Below are positions 7,561-11,884 of a DNA stretch of 11,884 nucleotides, piece by piece. This DNA comes from Flavobacterium psychrophilum. GTDB taxonomy: Bacteria > Bacteroidota > Bacteroidia > Flavobacteriales > Flavobacteriaceae. The notes below the pieces were generated by a model. That model saw only the letters and a list, made by a program, of their open reading frames with translations, was not told the DNA's origin and searched no databases. A program made the position numbers and the translations under genes. The stretch is taken from the NCBI GenBank assembly GCA_020720185.1, contig DYPB01000068.1:1-11884 (forward strand). The letters run 5' to 3'. Position 1 is the first letter of the stretch, and the number at the start of each line of letters is the position of its first letter.

Positions 7561-9138
7561 ATGTCAAAAAACATGAAAATAAAATCAATATACCTGCCTA
7601 TTTTATTGTTTTCGATACTTGCATCTGGTGTTTATTTAGGTAAATTCATAAATTTCCCTACTGATAAACAGGCACTTGCAAAAAAAAATTCACGCAATAA
7701 ATTGAATCGATTGATAAATTTTATTAACAATGATTATGTCGATCAAGTAAATACAGATTCAATAGTAGATAGTACCGTTGATAATATTTTGTCTAAACTC
7801 GATCCACATTCGGTTTATATTTCAAGTAGTGAACAACAAATAGAGTCTCAAAATATGAAAGGAGATTTTGTTGGAATTGGTGTTAATTTCTATATAATAA
7901 ACGACACCATCTCGATTGTAAGTACTATTGATGGTGGACCTGCACAAAAAGCAGGTTTACAAACTGGTGATAGAATATTATATGCAAATAAGTTAAAATT
8001 ATATGGAAATAAAACTCCAACAGATAGCTTGTATTCAAAACTAAAAGGAGAGGAAAATTCAGAAGTTAGGGTTACAATTTACAGAAAAAAAATCAATAAA
8101 ATACTTGCTTATAAGATTATTAGAAAGACCATCGCATTAAAAAGTGTAGAGGCCTCAATATTACTAAATTCAGAAACTGGATATATTAAAATCAATCGAT
8201 TTGCTCAAACAACTTATGACGAGTTTAAAAAAGGTTTGGAACTTTTAAAAAAATATAAAATAAAAAATTTAGTTATTGATTTGCGAGATAATGGCGGTGG
8301 ATATTTAGAAATTGCACAGAAAATTGCAGACGAATTTTTGAAAGAAAACCAATTAATCGTTTTTACAAAAAATAAAAAGGGAACCGTAGAAAAAACTTAT
8401 GCTACCAATAACGGCAGTTTCGAGAACGGAAAAATATTTGTACTCATCAATGAATACAGTGCTTCGGCAAGCGAGATATTAGCAGGAGCCATTCAGGATA
8501 ATGATAGAGGACTTATAATAGGACGACGGTCTTTTGGTAAAGGACTGGTACAGAGAGAAATGGGTTTTGACGATGGATCTGCCGTTCGGCTTACCATTGC
8601 TCGATATTATACCCCAACAGGACGGTCAATTCAGAAATCATATAAAAAAGGGAAACTTGCTTATTATGAAGATTTTGAAAAACGATTTGAAAATGGCGAA
8701 TTATATAAAAAAGACAGCATAAAAATTAACGATTCGCTAAAATTTAAAACCCCAAAAGGAAGAATAGTTTATGGAGGTGGTGGCATTGTTCCTGATATTT
8801 TTGTGCCTCGAGAAGGAACTATAACCGACGAACCTATTAATAGAATTATCGATTCTGGAATTATAGAGCAATTTGTTTTTCAGGAATTAGATAAAAATAA
8901 ATACCAAAATGTATCTTTTGAAAAATTAGAGCGAAATATTAAAGAAAACGATGTTTTTTTTAATAATTTTCAAAAATATTTAACAAAAAACAATCTGAAA
9001 GTAAATTTAGAAACCGCTAAAGATATTATAAAACGAAATCTTTTAATGGAAATTGTAAAACAATCGTTTAATAAAAATAAATATTATCAAACAATTTTAA
9101 AAGACGATGCAATGATAAAAGTAGTTCTTAAAATTTAA
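7561..9138 (+). CDS. C-terminal processing peptidase (S41 family, PDZ-containing)
   Basis: A 525-residue membrane-anchored periplasmic serine protease of the CtpA/Prc type. One N-terminal hydrophobic anchor lies at about 10-30 (YLPILLFSILASGVYLGKFI), followed by a helical region and a PDZ domain at about 103-175 (GIGVNF, GGPAQKAGLQTGDRIL). The S41 core runs from about 190 to 415. The catalytic pair is visible as S302 in EYSASASEI and K327 in GRRSFGKG. The 25-residue spacing matches the Ser/Lys dyad of known members, and Q331 sits at the usual position after the Lys. The motif NLVIDLRDNGGGYL at 236-249 is also diagnostic. Substrates may include damaged or C-terminally tagged envelope proteins; none can be named here. 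ATG 7561 was chosen, and an in-frame ATG four codons later is equally possible. It is the last gene of the 5922-9138 group. Confidence 0.94.
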   Translation: MSKNMKIKSIYLPILLFSILASGVYLGKFINFPTDKQALAKKNSRNKLNRLINFINNDYVDQVNTDSIVDSTVDNILSKLDPHSVYISSSEQQIESQNMKGDFVGIGVNFYIINDTISIVSTIDGGPAQKAGLQTGDRILYANKLKLYGNKTPTDSLYSKLKGEENSEVRVTIYRKKINKILAYKIIRKTIALKSVEASILLNSETGYIKINRFAQTTYDEFKKGLELLKKYKIKNLVIDLRDNGGGYLEIAQKIADEFLKENQLIVFTKNKKGTVEKTYATNNGSFENGKIFVLINEYSASASEILAGAIQDNDRGLIIGRRSFGKGLVQREMGFDDGSAVRLTIARYYTPTGRSIQKSYKKGKLAYYEDFEKRFENGELYKKDSIKINDSLKFKTPKGRIVYGGGGIVPDIFVPREGTITDEPINRIIDSGIIEQFVFQELDKNKYQNVSFEKLERNIKENDVFFNNFQKYLTKNNLKVNLETAKDIIKRNLLMEIVKQSFNKNKYYQTILKDDAMIKVVLKI

Positions 9139-9189
9139 TTTTTTTTACTAAAAATTGATTTTTAACATCTTTTTATTAAAATTAAAAAC

Positions 9190-9197
9190 TAATTTTG
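9190..9197 (+). promoter_or_regulatory. Bacteroidetes -7 box (TAATTTTG) for the oxidase-assembly genes
   Basis: TAATTTTG matches TAnnTTTG exactly in the 166-bp gap after the S41 peptidase gene. It would start a transcript about 100 nt before the ATG at 9305, separating the Sco/DUF420 genes from the upstream group. No TTG lies at the ideal -33 spacing. The same gap also holds a weak AT-only hairpin (9149-9164) that I do not call a terminator. Confidence 0.5.
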
Positions 9198-9229
9198 TAA
9201 AATCTTTTTAAGTTGGAAATGAAACGCTC

Positions 9230-9260
9230 ATGATTAAGCTAATCATCAAAAAAATGATTA
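9230..9260 (+). promoter_or_regulatory. Mutually exclusive hairpins in the leader of the 9305 gene
   Basis: The segment TAATCAT (240-246 of the 9000s) can pair with ATGATTA at 9230-9236 (3-nt loop) or with a second ATGATTA at 9254-9260 (7-nt loop). Both stems are perfect 7 bp and cannot form together. They lie within the leader predicted from the box at 9190, about 45-75 nt before the ATG. This could be a small regulatory switch, or a coincidence in AT-rich DNA. Confidence 0.25.
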
Positions 9261-9304
9261 ACCGAGCCTTCCATCCTCCAATAAGAAACAAATAAAAAAT
9301 CCAG

Positions 9305-9961
9305 ATGAAAAAAAATATAGTACTTTTTACCTTATTTATTTTACCAATAGTTGCCTATCTTTTCTTTGCATCGGGTATAAATAGTTTTGGCAAACTACCT
9401 ATAATTACAAAAAATATTCCTGAAATAAATACCTTTCAGTCGTTGGATAATAAAACTGCTTTATTGAAAAATAAAATTACAATTTTGTCATTTCTTGGAT
9501 CAAATATGATTAAAAATCAAGGGAATTATTTTAATTTGACCGAACAAATTTATAACAAAAATAAAGATTTTAAAGACTTTCAATTTGTACTAATTGCCCC
9601 AAATGGAACTGAAAATGAGGTAAATATCTTGATAAAAAAACTATCAAAAATAACACCAGATGTTTCAAAATGGAAAATTGTGTTTGGGTCATCAGATGAA
9701 ATTCAAAAATTTTATGGAAAATTAGAATTAAAAGGAAAATTAGACATCGATTTGGGTACAAAAATGGTTTATATTATTGATAAAAACCGAAATTTAAGAG
9801 GACGCAACGATCCAAAAGATTATAAAGAAGGATACAACACCACATCGCCCGCCGACCTCCATAACGAAATGACAGACGATGTAAAAATTATCCTTGCCGA
9901 ATATCGATTTGCATTAAAAAAGAATAATAATAAGTTAAAAACTATTGAAAAAAAGAGTTAA
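9305..9961 (+). CDS. Sco-like thioredoxin-fold protein lacking copper ligands
   Basis: A 218-residue protein with an N-terminal membrane anchor (about 4-22, IVLFTLFILPIVAYLFFAS) and an extracytoplasmic thioredoxin-like domain. It aligns by eye with the next gene, a true Sco: KITILSFLGSNMIKNQ (57-72) sits where Sco has KVFVVEFFFSSCGTICPK, DVSKWKIVFGSSDEI (119-133) matches VKSENWHFLTGDENYI, and DLGTKMVYIIDKNRNLRGR (149-167) matches EHSGLFALIDKKGNIRCR. The whole protein contains no cysteine, and the copper-binding His position is Leu150. It therefore should not bind copper or do thiol chemistry in the Sco manner. A structural or partner role in oxidase assembly is inferred from its place directly upstream of sco and DUF420. 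I recall similar proteins beside sco in other flavobacteria, annotated only as membrane or secreted protein. The ATG at 9305 gives the expected anchor. Confidence 0.8.
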   Translation: MKKNIVLFTLFILPIVAYLFFASGINSFGKLPIITKNIPEINTFQSLDNKTALLKNKITILSFLGSNMIKNQGNYFNLTEQIYNKNKDFKDFQFVLIAPNGTENEVNILIKKLSKITPDVSKWKIVFGSSDEIQKFYGKLELKGKLDIDLGTKMVYIIDKNRNLRGRNDPKDYKEGYNTTSPADLHNEMTDDVKIILAEYRFALKKNNNKLKTIEKKS

Positions 9962-10015
9962 AAGATAAACCTCTATATTTTTCTAAACACATAAATCTTC
10001 TAAATTTACAAACAA

Positions 10016-10693
10016 ATGAAAAAATTTTCGTACATAGGAATATCATTAGTGGTATTAATTTTTGGTATATATTTTGTCCCAAAAATTGTAAATCAGATTA
10101 AAAATGGTGAAATTGTAAAAGGCAGCAGTCTTGATAATGTTTCTAATAACAATGCTAGCAATTTAGAAACTGTTGGAGAGGTGCCTAATTTTGAACTAAC
10201 CGATCAAAATAACAAAAAAATATCTAACAAAGATTATGAAGGAAAAGTATTTGTAGTAGAATTTTTCTTTTCTAGTTGTGGTACAATTTGCCCAAAAATG
10301 AATGCAAATATGCTTGATATTCAAAATAAATTTTTTGGAAATCCAAACTTCGGAATAGCATCAATATCAATCGATCCAGAAAATGACACACCCGAAGTTT
10401 TAAAAGCACACGCAGAATCATTAGGAGTAAAATCTGAAAATTGGCATTTTTTAACTGGCGATGAAAACTACATCATGGATTTATCCTATAAAGGTTTTAA
10501 TCTATATGCAGGAAGAAATCCAAAAATAGCAGGCGGTTTTGAACATTCTGGTTTATTTGCCTTGATAGATAAAAAAGGAAACATTCGTTGCAGAAAAGAC
10601 GATTACAACAATCCTATAATTTATTACGATGGTCTTGACAAACAAGGAATTAAGGCAATTATGCAAGATATAAACATTCTATTACAAGAATAA
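10016..10693 (+). CDS. SCO1/SenC-family copper chaperone for cytochrome oxidase
   Basis: A 225-residue membrane-anchored protein. The N-terminal hydrophobic segment spans about 5-22, a low-complexity Asn/Ser linker covers about 36-52, and the Sco thioredoxin-like domain follows. The copper/thiol ligands are all present: C88-G-T-I-C92 in FFFSSCGTICPKM, and H177 in GGFEHSGLFALID. The family motif SISIDPENDTPEVLKAHAESLG is seen at about 117-137. Known Sco proteins deliver copper to, or reduce, the CuA site of cytochrome c oxidase subunit II on the outer face of the inner membrane. It lies 54 bp after its ligand-less paralogue and 19 bp before DUF420, consistent with one operon. TAAATTTA at 10001-10008 is one base off the -7 consensus and may be a weak internal promoter. 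Confidence 0.94.
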   Translation: MKKFSYIGISLVVLIFGIYFVPKIVNQIKNGEIVKGSSLDNVSNNNASNLETVGEVPNFELTDQNNKKISNKDYEGKVFVVEFFFSSCGTICPKMNANMLDIQNKFFGNPNFGIASISIDPENDTPEVLKAHAESLGVKSENWHFLTGDENYIMDLSYKGFNLYAGRNPKIAGGFEHSGLFALIDKKGNIRCRKDDYNNPIIYYDGLDKQGIKAIMQDINILLQE

Positions 10694-10712
10694 CAGATGA
10701 AATATTATTCAG

Positions 10713-11249
10713 ATGAAAAACTCAACAGAGAAAAATTATAACAAATACATCGTTTTATTATCAGTCGCTATTCCTTTGGCGGTTATTGGCTTATTTACAA
10801 TCAGGCTAAAAGATTTTGGAATACAAGTAGCACCCTTAAACTTTTTACCACCAATTTATGCCACCATAAACGGTATTACAGCAATAATTTTAATAGCAGC
10901 CGTTACAGCAATTAAAAACGGTAACAGAAAATTACACGAAAAATTAATGAAAATCGCAATAATTTTATCCGTTCTGTTTTTATTAATGTATATTGCCTAT
11001 CACATGACGGCCGAACCCACAGAATATAAAGGAGAAGGTTTTATAAAATATGTTTATTATTTTATTTTATTAACACATATTATACTATCAATAGCCGTAA
11101 TTCCATTAGTATTACTATCTTACACCCGTGCCTTATCCGAAAGATTTGATAAACATAAAAAAACAGCAAAAATAGCATTCCCAATTTGGTTATATGTTGC
11201 CGTTACAGGCGTAATTGTCTATTTAATGATTTCTCCTTATTATGTTTAA
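10713..11249 (+). CDS. DUF420 membrane protein, probable cytochrome oxidase assembly factor
   Basis: A 178-residue integral membrane protein with about five hydrophobic segments (roughly 12-30, 45-66, 79-96, 112-137, 154-173). Four histidines sit at or near segment ends, H75 (KLHEK), H97 (YHMTAEPT), H122 (LTHIIL) and H148 (DKHKK), a pattern typical of DUF420. B. subtilis YozB/CtaM, which as I recall belongs to this family, is implicated in biogenesis of cytochrome c oxidase. With a canonical sco gene 19 bp upstream, the same role is inferred here. ATG 10713 is chosen. An ATG at 10697 opens only a 14-codon frame. A 9-bp direct repeat CAGATGAAA (10694-10702 and 10710-10718) carries both ATGs. 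The stop overlaps the next gene by 8 bp. Confidence 0.88.
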   Translation: MKNSTEKNYNKYIVLLSVAIPLAVIGLFTIRLKDFGIQVAPLNFLPPIYATINGITAIILIAAVTAIKNGNRKLHEKLMKIAIILSVLFLLMYIAYHMTAEPTEYKGEGFIKYVYYFILLTHIILSIAVIPLVLLSYTRALSERFDKHKKTAKIAFPIWLYVAVTGVIVYLMISPYYV

Positions 11250-11508
11250 ATCCCTCAAAAATCGAAGACTGAAAGTCAAAAGTCAAAAGTTGTTATTATT
11301 AATCTTTTTTCTTTTTTCAATTCTCTATTCCATTCCCTCAACAGCCCAATGTGCTATGTGCAGAGCCTCATTAGAAAGTGAAGGAAATATACAAAAAGCA
11401 GAAGCCGTAAACAACGGAATTGTATATCTAATGGTAATTCCATATGTACTAGCAGGTACATTAGGTTATGTAATTTATAAAATGTACAAAAACAGAACAA
11501 GGGATTAA
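11242..11508 (+). CDS. Small exported membrane protein with a CxxC motif, function unknown
   Basis: An 88-residue protein. Basic N-terminus, hydrophobic stretch at 17-33, likely signal peptide cleavage before or near Gln36, then C37-A-M-C40 in QCAMCRASLESE, and one membrane segment at about 59-80 (GIVYLMVIPYVLAGTLGYVIY) with a short basic tail. Both cysteines would face the periplasm, next to the membrane, in a cluster devoted to copper-oxidase assembly. A thiol or metal role is therefore plausible but only inferred. The start overlaps the DUF420 stop by 8 bp. The first 16 residues are unusually basic and are encoded partly by a 7-bp tandem repeat. No other ATG precedes the signal segment, so ATG 11242 stands unless a TTG near codon 17 is used. 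It is the last gene of the unit. Confidence 0.75.
   Translation: MFKSLKNRRLKVKSQKLLLLIFFLFSILYSIPSTAQCAMCRASLESEGNIQKAEAVNNGIVYLMVIPYVLAGTLGYVIYKMYKNRTRD
11274..11290 (+). repeat. Short tandem repeat, AGTCAAA x 2.4
   Basis: Two full copies of AGTCAAA followed by AGT lie within the first codons of the 88-residue CxxC protein. The 7-bp unit is not a multiple of three, so a gain or loss of one copy would shift the frame ahead of the signal peptide. With so few copies, slippage would be rare. Confidence 0.6.
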
Positions 11509-11580
11509 ACAACAATGTTGTGAAACTTAACAATGAAGAATTTTGAAATTTAGTTTTTCACGAAAAGCTTGTCATTTTTT

Positions 11581-11615
11581 ACGAAACGATTTTTTGGGGA
11601 TTTCGTTTTTTTTTT
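11581..11615 (+). terminator. Rho-independent-type terminator after the oxidase-assembly genes
   Basis: ACGAAA (11581-11586) pairs with TTTCGT (11601-11606) around a 14-nt loop, and T residues run unbroken from 11606 to 11615. An alternative 6-bp pairing AAACGA/TCGTTT (11584-11589 with 11603-11608) is also possible. It sits 73 bp after the last stop codon and just before the MITE-like element. The stem is short, but the T10 run is convincing. Confidence 0.5.
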
Positions 11616-11622
11616 AAATAGA

Positions 11623-11645
11623 TTAAGGTGGGTTCTATAAATTAG
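11623..11645 (+). repeat. Left terminal inverted repeat of the MITE-like element
   Basis: These 23 bp are the exact reverse complement of 11837-11859. The inner 20 bp (11626-11645) also form the outer edge of the remnant at 3351-3370. Identity to the right repeat stops at the inner side after CTAA/TTAG. Confidence 0.85.
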
Positions 11646-11687
11646 CTGATAGCTATTTTTGGAATTATTTTGAATAGATTTTTTCTT

Positions 11688-11725
11688 TCTTTTTGTTCAA
11701 ATATGCCCATATTTGAACAAAAAGA
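11688..11725 (+). repeat. Central palindrome of the MITE-like element
   Basis: TCTTTTTGTTCAAATAT (11688-11704) pairs perfectly with ATATTTGAACAAAAAGA (11709-11725). The middle GCCC adds one more G-C pair around a CC centre, so it is nearly a full palindrome that could form a hairpin in RNA or a cruciform in DNA. Homology to the remnant at 3292-3370 ends exactly at this centre. Confidence 0.8.
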
Positions 11726-11836
11726 TGGGAAAAAGATGCCAAATGTAAATTCACTGAACACCGCTGACAAATAAACACAAAGTGAAGTAAAATAAAACAA
11801 AAAGAGCATCAGTAAAAAAGTAAATTTACAAAAAAA

Positions 11837-11859
11837 CTAATTTATAGAACCCACCTTAA
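11837..11859 (-). repeat. Right terminal inverted repeat of the MITE-like element
   Basis: The plus strand reads CTAATTTATAGAACCCACCT followed by TAA, the perfect reverse complement of the left repeat at 11623-11645. The segment between this repeat and the central palindrome (11726-11836) has no second copy in the window. Confidence 0.85.
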
Positions 11860-11884
11860 ACCTTTTCTTACTTTTACTGTCAAA

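Larger units (their letters stand above)
11623..11859 (+). mobile_element. MITE-like non-coding element, 237 bp
   Basis: The element is bounded by perfect 23-bp terminal inverted repeats, starting TTAAGGTGGGTTCTATAAAT and ending with its reverse complement. It has no open frame of useful length, so it cannot move itself. Left of centre is a near-perfect palindrome (11688-11725). The left 79 bp inside the outer TTA occurs again, inverted, at 3292-3370, which shows the sequence is a multi-copy unit. The outermost TTAA is palindromic, so it may be part of the element or a 4-bp target duplication; a TA duplication with ends AGGTGGG/CCCACCT also fits. No family is assigned. Outside the element, 11509-11580 and 11860-11884 hold nothing recognisable. 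Confidence 0.7.

Noticed and set aside
9149..9164. Hairpin TAAAAAT/ATTTTTA after the S41 peptidase gene as a terminator
   Set aside because: The stem is only A-T pairs with a 2-nt loop and would be very unstable; no clean T-run follows immediately.
10697..10741. 14-codon frame overlapping the DUF420 start
   Set aside because: It results from a 9-bp direct repeat containing ATG; no sign of a leader peptide such as repeated metal- or amino-acid-specific codons.
11819..11828. Palindrome GTAAATTTAC near the right end of the element
   Set aside because: Ten bases of A/T-rich palindrome are expected by chance here and it is not repeated at the left end or in the remnant.
1..11884. Defence island, CRISPR array, prophage or integron
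   Set aside because: No regularly spaced repeats, cas, restriction, toxin-antitoxin, integrase or phage genes were found; the helicase-nuclease reads as a recombination enzyme of the AddA type.

Overview
This AT-rich window looks like chromosomal DNA from a member of the Bacteroidetes, most likely Flavobacteriaceae. Three things point there: promoter boxes of the Bacteroidetes form TAnnTTTG, weak or absent Shine-Dalgarno sequences, and the gene families present (a DUF5916 outer-membrane protein, a flavobacterial HEAT-like protein, a Sco/DUF420 oxidase-assembly cluster). The genus cannot be fixed from the sequence alone. Most of the window is ordinary housekeeping DNA. I see no CRISPR array, tRNA, rRNA, phage gene or recognisable defence island, and nothing I would call a new system.

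Left part (1-5889, minus strand): a few codons of a next gene at the window edge; a full AddA/RecB-like helicase-nuclease; and, upstream of it, an 806-residue secreted CBM9/DUF5916 protein that probably forms an outer-membrane beta-barrel. A 79-bp mobile-element remnant sits between the two, and the stop codon of the DUF5916 gene straddles its edge.

Middle (5860-9138, plus strand): a group of four genes encoding a HEAT-like alpha-helical protein, a HupE/UreJ-type membrane protein, a dCMP deaminase (ATGA overlap with hupE) and a C-terminal processing (S41) peptidase. Its promoter faces the DUF5916 promoter, and the two boxes lie only 14 bp apart.

Right part (9190-11615, plus strand): a second transcription unit with its own TAnnTTTG box. 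It encodes a Sco-like protein lacking all copper ligands, a canonical Sco copper chaperone (CxxxC plus His), a DUF420 membrane protein and a small CxxC membrane protein. Together they look like a module for assembling the copper centre of a haem-copper oxidase at the inner membrane. A hairpin plus T-run closes the unit.

Far right (11623-11859): a 237-bp non-coding element with perfect 23-bp terminal inverted repeats and a central palindrome, so MITE-like. Its left 79 bp is the same sequence, with one mismatch, as the remnant at 3292-3370, in opposite orientation. The most interesting observations are this element pair and the ligand-less Sco paralogue.
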